Assembly: GCA_944323685.1 (NCBI GenBank)
Contig: CALUTJ010000020.1
Span: 1-50,342 of the forward strand
Origin: Candidatus Gastranaerophilales bacterium
GTDB lineage: Bacteria > Cyanobacteriota > Vampirovibrionia > Gastranaerophilales > Gastranaerophilaceae
Direction: 5' to 3'
Length of the DNA: 50,342 nt
The translations under genes were made by a program, and so were the position numbers. The notes beneath the pieces were generated by a model that was given only the letters and a program-made list of their open reading frames with translations, had not been told where the DNA came from and made no database searches. Shown piece by piece: positions 8,931 to 16,672 of the stretch (positions are counted from its first letter, which is position 1; every line of letters starts with the position of its first letter).

Positions 8931-9491
8931 TTACAGATAAGCAGACGCATCAACCGGTGCTTTGTCGGATTCTGATGCTTCAAAGTAGCTGTAGCCCATT
9001 TCTTCCGAGGCCAGACCTGCAAACAATGAACCGGGAAAAATCATAACAGAATTTCTCAACTGGGTTAAAGCAGAATTATAAAATCTTCTGGCAGCAGAGA
9101 TGTGTTCCTCTACCTCGTTATAGGTTTGCATAGCTTGAACCATTGTTGCATCCGATTTAAGCTGCGGATAATTTTCCACAGATACAATCAATCTGCCCAT
9201 AAGTTTATCCAGCAAACCCTCTGCCGCAAATTTTTCTTTTGAACCAGAAGGCGCATTCATCGCCTGCGTTCTCAGCTCTGTAACTTTGGTAAATATTTCG
9301 TTTTCATGTTCCATAAACCTTTTTGCAATAGTCAAAATATTTGGAACCAAATCGTGACGTTTTTTTAATTGAACATCAATCCCTGAGAGAGCTTCCCGAA
9401 CAGAGTTTTTGTTTCTGATAACGGCTGCATAGAGTGAATAAAGCCAGATTGCACAGACAAACGCCACACCTATAATTATCATCAATACCAT
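8931..9491 (-). CDS. lemA: LemA family membrane protein
   Basis: The 186-residue protein has one N-terminal membrane segment (about residues 3-22) followed by a long helical domain. The LemA hallmarks are NSVREALSGIDVQLKKRHDLVPNI cut into its parts: RNKNSVREA, QLKKRHDLVPN, and AARRFYNSALTQLRN near residue 140. LemA proteins are inner-membrane anchored with a coiled helical domain; their role is unclear. The ATG follows AAAAGGAGATAC. It has no obvious operon partner; the gene upstream is 83 bp away on the same strand. Confidence 0.93.
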   Translation of the reverse strand: MVLMIIIGVAFVCAIWLYSLYAAVIRNKNSVREALSGIDVQLKKRHDLVPNILTIAKRFMEHENEIFTKVTELRTQAMNAPSGSKEKFAAEGLLDKLMGRLIVSVENYPQLKSDATMVQAMQTYNEVEEHISAARRFYNSALTQLRNSVMIFPGSLFAGLASEEMGYSYFEASESDKAPVDASAYL

Positions 9492-9574
9492 ATTTTGTAT
9501 CTCCTTTTAGTAAACCTAATCTAGTTTATAAGAATATTAACACCGTATAATAAATCAGACATCATTTGTTTAAT

Positions 9575-10051
9575 TTAGAGTATACCTGCTCTTTGCAGTG
9601 AATTTATATGCTGCATTGCATAAACGCAAAAAGCCAGTATTGCTATTATCTCAACAATTACACCTGCTGTCGCCCATTTTTTTTGAATGTAATGCATATG
9701 GTCAATACTTTGCCAATCGTTATTGGCCCACGCCCATTCGTTGCCTTTTAAGCCGCAGTATAATGAGAATATTGAAGTCAATATAACGCCTATAACAGGT
9801 ATAAAAGCAAACACTATCCACAAACATGCAACAGGAGTATTGTTGCACAACCCCCATAGCGGTGTAAGCAAGCAGGCACCCCAGTTAAAACCGTTTATTG
9901 TTTTAGGGAAAGCCTGTCCTTGTACACGATAACGATTTTCCTTTTTCAGTTTATCCGTGTCGTACGAAAACTGAAGCTTCGATGCATTTGCTCTTGCTGC
10001 ATTTGCATTTTGTATATGAGATTTTTTTGGGTTGTATCTGTCATCAGACAT
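9575..10051 (-). CDS. small membrane protein of the FNWGA/GNEWAW type
   Basis: The 158-residue protein has a hydrophilic Asn/Ala-rich N-terminus (about 50 residues), the motif FNWGACLLTPLWGL, two or three membrane segments and the motif GLKGNEWAWANNDW, then a last membrane helix. This FNWGA...GNEWAW pattern recurs in small uncharacterised membrane proteins of many bacteria, related to the DUF2628 style. The function is unknown. It probably shares a transcript with lemA. Confidence 0.75.
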   Translation of the reverse strand: MSDDRYNPKKSHIQNANAARANASKLQFSYDTDKLKKENRYRVQGQAFPKTINGFNWGACLLTPLWGLCNNTPVACLWIVFAFIPVIGVILTSIFSLYCGLKGNEWAWANNDWQSIDHMHYIQKKWATAGVIVEIIAILAFCVYAMQHINSLQRAGIL

Positions 10052-10388
10052 TTTGTTGCCTTTGTCTTTATTAATTCAAACAGTATAACATTTTTAATAT
10101 AAATACGTCTATATCTCTTTTATTCTAATCTAGTGTCGCAGTTGCCGCATCGAGCATTCGAGCCGTCACTGCTCACCTTTGCCTTCTTTTTCGGCTGAAC
10201 TGTGGTGAAGCCTGAAAAATGGCTTCACTATGTGAACAATGTGTCACTACAAAAATTCGTTCACGTCGCTTTGCTCCTTATCACGAATTTTTCTCGGACA
10301 TATTCAAATACAAATAACCTTAACAATTCTATAAAGAACCATGACAAAACTATCAGGCTGCGTTAATATAAAAATATAAGTCAGACTA
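10052..10388. other. 337-bp intergenic region holding repeat copy A
   Basis: It lies between divergent genes. Most of it is the 178-bp repeat (10123-10300). The rest is AT-rich spacer that must hold promoters for both directions, but I see no convincing -35/-10 pair. No gene is seen. Confidence 0.6.
10123..10300 (+). repeat. 178-bp dispersed repeat, copy A
   Basis: This copy matches, in inverted orientation, the stretch 34462-34639. Both are exactly 178 bp, and by eye I count six mismatches and no gap. It contains two hairpins: GTGAAGCC/GGCTTCAC (10205-10228) and AAAAATTCGT/ACGAATTTTT (10251-10292). The ends are not inverted repeats of one another, no target-site duplication is visible and there is no open frame, so it does not look like an insertion sequence. 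It is more likely a structured intergenic repeat or a small-RNA-like element. Confidence 0.9.
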
Positions 10389-10982
10389 ATGAGGAACAGG
10401 GATATAAACGACAAACTTTCCGACAACTCCGGTTTTAATAAGGAGGAAAAGACTGCACAACAAAGCCGGAAACCGAACTTGAATACCGGCGCAAATTCTG
10501 ATTCTAAGACAAATTCAAAAGGGGAAAACATGACAAGTCCTATAACACAAACAAACCCGTCTACCTTTGTCGATAACGACAAAAGCAATTTGAGTGCATC
10601 ATCCTTATTGTCAAAAGCAGGAGTGCCTATTTCTCATATAGTTGCGGCTGATAATTACATGTTTGTAAAAAAGATTTACGGTACACCTGTTGTAAAAAGC
10701 AGAATCACAAATAAAGACAAAGCTCTGCTTGGAAAATACGATTTTAACCAGCTTGAGTACACAACAGTAAATCAGATAAACGAAGAACTCAATTTGTTAA
10801 AAAAATGGTCTTCTTCTCTTGATAAAAAACTAAAAGAAGACGCAGATAACATTATTGATATCAGATTAAAAGAGCTAAAATATCTCGCAGCGTGCCGTTA
10901 TACACTTATTACAAACGAAATCTACAACGGCTACATTGCGCTTGAAAGATATTTTGAAGATATTTCAAAATACTCCATATAG
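10389..10982 (+). CDS. hypothetical protein with disordered N-terminus
   Basis: I do not recognise this protein (197 residues from the first ATG). The first ~50 residues are low-complexity and rich in Asn, Ser, Lys and Gln. The rest is a mostly helical, charged domain without signal peptide or membrane segment. The start is unsure: the ATG at 10389 has no ribosome site, while the in-frame ATG at 10530 follows AAAAGGGGAAAAC and gives 150 residues. It belongs to a small island of unknown genes next to repeat copy A. Confidence 0.6.
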   Translation: MRNRDINDKLSDNSGFNKEEKTAQQSRKPNLNTGANSDSKTNSKGENMTSPITQTNPSTFVDNDKSNLSASSLLSKAGVPISHIVAADNYMFVKKIYGTPVVKSRITNKDKALLGKYDFNQLEYTTVNQINEELNLLKKWSSSLDKKLKEDADNIIDIRLKELKYLAACRYTLITNEIYNGYIALERYFEDISKYSI

Positions 10983-11082
10983 AATATTAACATTTGTAAA
11001 AAATGGAAATTTATTTATCAAATATTTAATTTACGATGTTTTATCTTATATATAAGAAACGTGTGAAAGATAAGGAAGTGTT

Positions 11083-11529
11083 ATGTCTAAAGTTTTATTT
11101 TTAGTATCACCTACGCTAAACTCTTTTGTGGATAGAAGAAAAGGTACAACAGGCAACAAGATTGACTGTGCTTTTCAACACTTTAAAAATTCAACTGTAT
11201 CAAACGTGCAAATCGGTGCAGTCGCAGGTGCTACAGCGTTAATCGGACGCGGAGTATTTAATTCTGCAGTTAAAAAAGCACCGGAACTTGCTAAACAACT
11301 TGAAGGCAAAGGTATTTTGACTAAAATTGCAAAATATATCAATGCCGCACCTAAACCGGTAAAAATTGCCGCAGGCGCCTTAATCGGTCTTAGCTTGCTT
11401 GTCAGAACATATAACAAAGGTAAGATTGAACAAAAATATTTAGACCGTGCACAGTTTGTAGACCACACATTTACTCTTGACGGTGAAGGCCCTAAAGCCG
11501 AAAAGCTTGCAAATACTACAAAAGCTTAA
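11083..11529 (+). CDS. hypothetical protein with two hydrophobic segments
   Basis: This is an unrecognised protein of 148 residues. Two glycine/alanine-rich hydrophobic segments (about residues 44-60 and 92-108) suggest a double membrane pass or a membrane-associated hairpin. It has no classic signal peptide. The ATG follows TAAGGAAGTGTT. It is monocistronic, with an intrinsic terminator 20 bp behind it. The layout (short, Gly/Ala hydrophobic stretches, Lys-rich ends) recalls the larger unknown protein at 41100. Confidence 0.7.
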   Translation: MSKVLFLVSPTLNSFVDRRKGTTGNKIDCAFQHFKNSTVSNVQIGAVAGATALIGRGVFNSAVKKAPELAKQLEGKGILTKIAKYINAAPKPVKIAAGALIGLSLLVRTYNKGKIEQKYLDRAQFVDHTFTLDGEGPKAEKLANTTKA

Positions 11530-11548
11530 TAAATTAAAAAAATAAAAA

Positions 11549-11582
11549 AATACGGGTGAAACAAATCACCCGTATTTTTTTA
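11549..11582. terminator. bidirectional intrinsic terminator
   Basis: The stem TACGGGTGA/TCACCCGTA is nine perfect pairs with a 6-base loop (11551-11574). A-runs lie on one side and T-runs on the other. It ends the gene at 11083 on the + strand and can end the apeOPQR operon on the - strand. Confidence 0.92.
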
Positions 11583-11637
11583 TTTGCAATTAACAAACCT
11601 TATTGCACAAAGCGGCTTTTAATAAAGCCGGAACAAT

Positions 11638-12867
11638 TTATACTTTTCTAAATATCAAAGAAGTGTTAATTCCGCCAAAAGCAAAGTTATTCGACATAAC
11701 AGTATCAGTTAATATTTCTCTGCCGTTTTGCTTCTGGGTTATATAATCAAGAGGCGCACATTCATCATCGACATTATCAAGATTTAAGGTCGGACAAAAC
11801 CAGCCGTTGTTCATCATTTTAATAGATAGAATTGCCTCTATTGCCCCGCAGGCACCGAGAGTGTGCCCTGTATAGCTTTTGATAGAACTGATGGGGACGT
11901 TCCTTTTAAATACATCATAAGTCGCAATACTTTCTGCAATATCTCCGTTGTGGGTTGCCGTACCGTGTGCGTTTATGTATCCTATTTCATCTGGATTTAT
12001 ACAAGCATCATTTAACGCTCTTTTTATTGCACTACCCATTGTTTCATGGTTCGGGTTAGTTATGTGCGTGCCGTCTGTTGTTGTGCCAAAACCGATAACT
12101 TCTGCATATATTTTTGCACCGCGTTTTTTTGCGTGCTCGTATTCTTCCAGTATCAACGTACCCGCACCTTCTCCTATAACAAGACCGTCGCGGTCTCTGT
12201 CAAATGGTCTCGGGGTAAGTTCAGGACAGTCATTTTTCTGGCTTGTTGCATACAGAGTATCAAAAACAGCTATTTGTGTGGGATGCAGTTCTTCCGCTCC
12301 GCCTGCTATCATAACGGTTTCATACCCGTTTTTTATAGTTTCGTAGGCATAACCTATCCCCATTGAACCGGAAGTGCAAGCAGTAGAAGAAGGAATAAGT
12401 CTTCCCTTTGTTTTAAAATACAGAGAAATATTGACACTCGTTGTCTGAGGCATCATTTTTATGTAAGAGCCGGAGTTTATGCCTTTGACCTTTTTTTCAA
12501 CCTCCATTGTGTAAAAATCAATTATGGAATCTAAAGAACCTGACGACGACCCGTAGCTTACCCCCGTATTTTCAGACGAAATAATTTCATTGCCGAGAAG
12601 TCCTGCATCATCAAGAGCCTGTTCACTGACAACTGTACTCATCAGAGCTACGCGTCCCATTGTCCTTGTTACCTTACGGGTAAAATGTTCGGGCACAACA
12701 AAATCGTGCACTTTAGAGCACAACTTTGCGTTTAGATGTTGATATACCTCATAGGCAGGTTCATATTCAATACAGTTTTTCAAATGCTTAAGCCTTTCAT
12801 AAGCATTTTTTACGCTACAGCCAAGAGGGCTTGCCAGCGCCATGCCGGTAACAACAACTCTTTTCAC
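11638..12867 (-). CDS. apeR: beta-ketoacyl-ACP synthase, ApeR-like
   Basis: This is a FabF-type ketosynthase of 409 residues. The Cys-His-His triad is complete: Cys in SSTACTSGSMG, His in NAHGTATHNGD, His in SYTGHTLGACG. It is the last gene of a - strand operon in the order apeO-P-Q-R known from aryl polyene clusters. ApeR is known as a second ketosynthase of that pathway, thought to act in initiation or lipid-side elongation. It overlaps the apeQ stop by 4 bp, so translation is coupled. Outside this context it could be read as a generic FabF. Confidence 0.85.
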   Translation of the reverse strand: MKRVVVTGMALASPLGCSVKNAYERLKHLKNCIEYEPAYEVYQHLNAKLCSKVHDFVVPEHFTRKVTRTMGRVALMSTVVSEQALDDAGLLGNEIISSENTGVSYGSSSGSLDSIIDFYTMEVEKKVKGINSGSYIKMMPQTTSVNISLYFKTKGRLIPSSTACTSGSMGIGYAYETIKNGYETVMIAGGAEELHPTQIAVFDTLYATSQKNDCPELTPRPFDRDRDGLVIGEGAGTLILEEYEHAKKRGAKIYAEVIGFGTTTDGTHITNPNHETMGSAIKRALNDACINPDEIGYINAHGTATHNGDIAESIATYDVFKRNVPISSIKSYTGHTLGACGAIEAILSIKMMNNGWFCPTLNLDNVDDECAPLDYITQKQNGREILTDTVMSNNFAFGGINTSLIFRKV

Positions 12868-13592
12868 GAATAAAGCCCCCCGTTGACAGAAATTACCTGA
12901 CCCGTAATGTATGATGCATCATCACACATAAGGTAGTTAACAAGGCTTGCAACTTCCTTACAAGTGCCCATACGGCGCATCGGGATGAGCTTTTTGACTT
13001 CATCAACGGGTAAATCTTTTGTCATATCAGATTCTATAACACCGGGAGCAACACAGTTAACAGTTATTCCTCTTTTGGCAAGTTCAAGGCTCAATGCTTT
13101 GGTTGCACCGATAATACCGGCTTTAGAGGCACTGTAGTTTACCTGTCCGCGATTGCCTCTTAAACCCGAAATTGATGATAAAGTAACGATTCTTCCTTTA
13201 ACTCTTTCTTCAATCATTGGCATAATAACCGGTTTTAGCACGTTATAAAAACTGCCGAGGTTTGTGTCTATAACGTCATCCCACTCTGTTTCTGTCATAA
13301 TCGGAAAGACGTTATCTCTTGCAATGCCGGCGTTGAGTACGACCCCAAAATAAACGCCGTTTTGTTTAATATCATTTTCAAGAGCTTCAAAACTTTTTTT
13401 GCGGTCTTTTACGTCAAATTGCAGAATCCTTGCTTTTTGTCCGACAGCTTCAATTTGTTTTTGAACCTCCTGTGCTTTTTCAATGTTATTTCTACAGTGC
13501 AAAACAATGTCATAGCCGTTGTTTGCAAGATAAAGCGCTATTTCTTTGCCTATGCCTCTGGACGAGCCGGTTACAAGTATCTCTTTACTCAT
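12864..13592 (-). CDS. apeQ: 3-ketoacyl-ACP reductase, ApeQ-like (FabG family)
   Basis: This is a short-chain dehydrogenase/reductase of 242 residues. The cofactor motif TGSSRGIGKEIA is at the N-terminus and the catalytic Ser/Tyr/Lys are seen in LSSISGL and NYSASKAG. The end YITGQVISVNGGL is typical of FabG. It reduces the beta-keto group made by the ketosynthases, using NADPH. It sits between the ApeOP fusion (23-bp gap) and apeR (4-bp overlap). It is probably dedicated to the pathway and not housekeeping FabG. Confidence 0.88.
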   Translation of the reverse strand: MSKEILVTGSSRGIGKEIALYLANNGYDIVLHCRNNIEKAQEVQKQIEAVGQKARILQFDVKDRKKSFEALENDIKQNGVYFGVVLNAGIARDNVFPIMTETEWDDVIDTNLGSFYNVLKPVIMPMIEERVKGRIVTLSSISGLRGNRGQVNYSASKAGIIGATKALSLELAKRGITVNCVAPGVIESDMTKDLPVDEVKKLIPMRRMGTCKEVASLVNYLMCDDASYITGQVISVNGGLYS

Positions 13593-13615
13593 TTAATTCT
13601 CCCCCGCAAAACCCG

Positions 13616-15229
13616 CTAAAGTTCAATTTTTGAATTATCAAAATTTTCGGGCTGATATGCGTTAACCACTGCTTTTGCACATTCTATACCATCATTATAG
13701 ATAAAACACTCGAACGAAACAAGTTCATTGTCGCCAAACACTTCTCTTACAATAACTTCATAGTTTTTTCCGTTCTCAAATTTTTCGAGCGAACAATTGT
13801 AAGAGCGGCTGCCAAGAAGAAAACCTATTTTGGGGTCACTGCCGCCGCGTTTAAAATACGAATAACATCCAATTGTTTGAGCCATAAACTCGATACCGGC
13901 AAGCGGAGAAACTCCGTCCATGGCGGCATCATAAAAGACCTTGTCTTTATTGATTTCAACTTGCGTTTTTACGTAATTTTCTTTAAGATTCACATCCAAA
14001 ATTTTATCAATAAGTATCATCGGTGCGTCATGCGGCAAAATTTTGGACAGGTCTGTTTCAAAACAATCGTTCTGCTGCTCTGATGCTTGATTTTTGCCGA
14101 ATATGATAACAGCGTTAGAACCGCCGAACCCGAAAGCATTGCACATAACATAACGGTTATTTTCAGCCTTTTCATTGTGTTTGACGAGTTTTAGCTCCGG
14201 CAGGGTATCATCATAAACCCCGTCAAAATTGTGAGGAATAAGAAATTTTTCTTTGTTAATTTCGTCCTCAAGAAAAGCAAGGCACAATGCGCTTTCCACT
14301 CCGGATGATGCACCGAGGCAATGTCCGGTCAAAGATTTTGTAGAACTGACCGGCACTTTATCTTTGAAAACCTTGTACACGGCATTAGCTTCCATAATAT
14401 CGTTTGAAACAGTGCCTGTACCGTGAAGATTTATATAGTCTATTTCATCAGGCTTTAACCCAGCCTGCTCAAGCGCCTGTGTAATTGCTGCCGCAGCCTG
14501 AGTGCCTTCAGGGTCAGGGGTTGCACCGTGGTATGCGTCAGAGGTTTCTCCGATACCGAGTATTCTTATGCCTTTGTTCACGTCTTTTTCAAGTATAAAA
14601 AGAGCAGCGCCCTCGCCTATATTAATACCGTCTCTGTTCTTAGAAAACGGTTTGCAGTTTGATTGAGACATAACTTCAAGCGCGCTAAAGCCGAATACAG
14701 GAACTTTAGACACAGCATCCGCCGCCCCGCATAAAACAGCATCACAGATTCCGTTTTCAAGAAGTTTTACACCCGTTGAAAAGGCTTTTATTCCCGAGGT
14801 GCAGGCTGTAGAAACTCCGCTGCAATAGCCCTTAAGCCCGAGATGCTCCTTTAAAAATATAGCGGGAGAACCGATTTGAGAATGGAAAACCTCGTGGCTT
14901 TTTTCATATTCGTTAACGCCGGCATTGGTTGTACCAATAACAACGCCGATTCTGTCTTTGCCGTATTCTTTAATAACAGTATCAATCTCATTTTGTATTG
15001 CATTGCAGCAATGCAACAGCAGTGCATTTGTCCTTGTATCAAATTTTGCTTCTTCAATTTTTGGCAGCGCAGCACTAACTTTGCCAAGATAAAGTTTTTT
15101 ACCTTTTATAATATTTTCATCCGGCGTAAAAAAATTTTTGCCCGCCAAAAGCGAGTTTTCAAAAATTTCTTTTACGTTTGTGCCGAGGTCACAAATTGCG
15201 CTGTATGATGTGATAGAAATATTTGCCAT
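13616..15229 (-). CDS. apeOP: ketosynthase-dehydratase fusion, ApeO-ApeP
   Basis: The 537-residue protein joins two enzymes that are separate in other aryl polyene clusters. Residues 1 to about 395 are a ketosynthase with a full triad (Cys in STACTSGIKA, His in LHGTGTVSND, His in SLTGHCLGAS), ending in the usual NAFGFGGSNAV. After a short Asn/Gln/Glu linker, about residues 415-537 are a hot-dog dehydratase with the FabZ/ApeP pattern LPHDAPMILIDK and SPLAGIEFMAQT. The ATG at 15229 is chosen because the ketosynthase fold starts there and a -10 box (TATTAT) lies seven bases before it. The frame stays open upstream, without homology. It is divergent to apeC across 18 bp. Confidence 0.88.
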   Translation of the reverse strand: MANISITSYSAICDLGTNVKEIFENSLLAGKNFFTPDENIIKGKKLYLGKVSAALPKIEEAKFDTRTNALLLHCCNAIQNEIDTVIKEYGKDRIGVVIGTTNAGVNEYEKSHEVFHSQIGSPAIFLKEHLGLKGYCSGVSTACTSGIKAFSTGVKLLENGICDAVLCGAADAVSKVPVFGFSALEVMSQSNCKPFSKNRDGINIGEGAALFILEKDVNKGIRILGIGETSDAYHGATPDPEGTQAAAAITQALEQAGLKPDEIDYINLHGTGTVSNDIMEANAVYKVFKDKVPVSSTKSLTGHCLGASSGVESALCLAFLEDEINKEKFLIPHNFDGVYDDTLPELKLVKHNEKAENNRYVMCNAFGFGGSNAVIIFGKNQASEQQNDCFETDLSKILPHDAPMILIDKILDVNLKENYVKTQVEINKDKVFYDAAMDGVSPLAGIEFMAQTIGCYSYFKRGGSDPKIGFLLGSRSYNCSLEKFENGKNYEVIVREVFGDNELVSFECFIYNDGIECAKAVVNAYQPENFDNSKIEL

Positions 15230-15235
15230 ATTTGA

Positions 15236-15241
15236 TATAAT
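15236..15241 (+). promoter_or_regulatory. -10 box of apeC inside an 18-bp divergent gap
   Basis: A perfect TATAAT ends exactly six bases before the apeC ATG at 15248, which would place the transcript start on the A of the start codon. The -35 region is weak. The opposite strand offers TATTAT seven bases before the apeOP start. The two promoters therefore overlap face to face, and both mRNAs would be leaderless. Confidence 0.6.
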
Positions 15242-15247
15242 ACTACC

Positions 15248-15886
15248 ATGAATGAAAAAAGTGTATTTTATATATCTAACATAAATTTTATTGACGGGCA
15301 AAACGCAGAAAATCTTATTGATTTATCCTTTATGCCGCCTATGACAAGGAGAAAACTCAGCCTTGTGGATAAAGCTGCGCTCAGTGTTATGCACAAAGCA
15401 TACAACGGCAATGAAACAGAAATTGTTTTTGCCTCTCAATACGGAGAACTGGACAGGTTGGATAAAATAATAGCCCAGTATCAGGAGGACAACGAAGTTT
15501 CGCCATTCACTTTCAGCACATCTGTTCACAACTGCGTGGCAGGACAGTTTTCTTTGCTCAACAAAATAAAAAAGAGTTATAACGCGCTTGCTGCCGGAGA
15601 AAACACCTTTAGTGCGGGGCTTTTGGAAAGTCTTATGTGTACACAAAAAGGCCGTGAAGTCTTGTACTGTTTTGCGGATGCTTACAAGGAACTAAAAGCC
15701 TGCGGCTGTGTAATTTCTGCAACTCCGATAAAAGACTCAGTAAAAATCGAATTAAGTACAAACACATGCAGCGCTGCAATTGATGCCGGAAACGAATTTG
15801 AAAACTTTAAAAATTTTTGCGAAAGCAAAACAGACAGCTTTTCAAGCAGCGATAATGTTTTTTCTATTGTCAGGAGTCAATCATAA
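15248..15886 (+). CDS. apeC: beta-ketoacyl synthase-like chain-length-factor partner, ApeC-like
   Basis: The 212-residue protein matches the short ketosynthase N-terminal-like family found in aryl polyene and flexirubin clusters (Ketoacyl-synt_2). I see PPMTRRKLSLVDKAAL, the ASQYGELDRL strand and SVHNCVAGQFSL, where a catalytic Cys motif would be in a true ketosynthase but is not the standard one. In known systems ApeC pairs with ApeO as a ketosynthase/chain-length-factor dimer. Its stop is followed immediately by the apeD ATG. Confidence 0.82.
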   Translation: MNEKSVFYISNINFIDGQNAENLIDLSFMPPMTRRKLSLVDKAALSVMHKAYNGNETEIVFASQYGELDRLDKIIAQYQEDNEVSPFTFSTSVHNCVAGQFSLLNKIKKSYNALAAGENTFSAGLLESLMCTQKGREVLYCFADAYKELKACGCVISATPIKDSVKIELSTNTCSAAIDAGNEFENFKNFCESKTDSFSSSDNVFSIVRSQS

Positions 15887-16630
15887 ATGAAAAGGTTTTT
15901 CCGTGCGTTTGTGGTTGTTTTTTCGTTCGCTTTTTTCGGTGCAGGTTCGCTTGTGCTCGGGCTTGTTGTAATACCATTGATGAGTTTGTTTATAAAAAAA
16001 GAAAACAGACGCAAAGTTTTTTGTCGTGTTGTGCATAACCTCTGGGCTTTTTTCAGCGATTTTATGCAAAAAACAGGTTCTATAAAATTTAACGTAACAG
16101 ACGAACAGAAAAATTTTTTAACACAACTCAAAGGCAGCGTAATTGTTGCAAACCACCCCAGCTACATAGATATCGTGCTTTTAATCGGATTAATACCCGA
16201 CACCTTATGTGTTGTAAAAAATGAAATAAAGAAAAACCCGATTATGAGCAACATCGTAAAATCCACCTACCTTATAAATGATGAAAATAACGACACACTT
16301 AAAGAAGAAGCAAAACACGCACTTTCAGAAGGATATAATGTAATAATTTTCCCGACAGGCACACGCAGTGTTGAAGGAGAAGACCTAAAACTCCACAGCG
16401 GAGCAGCCTCAGTTGCAATATACGCAAATGCGCCTATTGTGCCCGTGCACATAACCTGTGATTATAAATTCCTTGCAAAACACCAAAAAATATACGATGC
16501 AGGCGAAAAGCCGGTTAACTATTACCTGAAAATCAACGAAACAATAAACATTGATGACTTTAAAACTCCGGACATCAATGATATCAAGCTTCGCCGCCGT
16601 ATAAATTCCGTAATAAAAGATAGAATTTAA
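15887..16630 (+). CDS. apeD: PlsC-like 1-acylglycerol-3-phosphate acyltransferase, ApeD-like
   Basis: The 247-residue protein has an N-terminal membrane segment (about residues 7-30) and the two PlsC motifs: NHPSYID (the HX4D pair) and FPTGTRSVEG. The family moves acyl chains to the free hydroxyl of lysophosphatidic acid at the inner membrane. In aryl polyene clusters a PlsC-like ApeD sits at this place, after apeC, and is thought to attach the pigment to a lipid. It starts one base after the apeC stop. cas9 begins 42 bp downstream on the same strand. Confidence 0.85.
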   Translation: MKRFFRAFVVVFSFAFFGAGSLVLGLVVIPLMSLFIKKENRRKVFCRVVHNLWAFFSDFMQKTGSIKFNVTDEQKNFLTQLKGSVIVANHPSYIDIVLLIGLIPDTLCVVKNEIKKNPIMSNIVKSTYLINDENNDTLKEEAKHALSEGYNVIIFPTGTRSVEGEDLKLHSGAASVAIYANAPIVPVHITCDYKFLAKHQKIYDAGEKPVNYYLKINETINIDDFKTPDINDIKLRRRINSVIKDRI

Positions 16631-16640
16631 AAACTCAATG

Positions 16641-16649
16641 TGTTATACT
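16641..16649 (+). promoter_or_regulatory. extended -10 promoter of cas9
   Basis: TGTTATACT fits the extended -10 consensus TGnTATAAT with one mismatch. No good -35 is seen. A start near 16656 would give cas9 a leader of about 17 bases with the AGGGGG ribosome site. It lies in the short gap after apeD, so cas9 can be expressed apart from the polyene genes. Confidence 0.5.
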
Positions 16650-16672
16650 TACCTCATCACACAGGGGGTTGT

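Noticed and set aside
10123-10300. 178-bp element as an insertion sequence or MITE
   Set aside because: No terminal inverted repeats, no visible target duplication and no frame; no transposase-like gene was found anywhere in the window.
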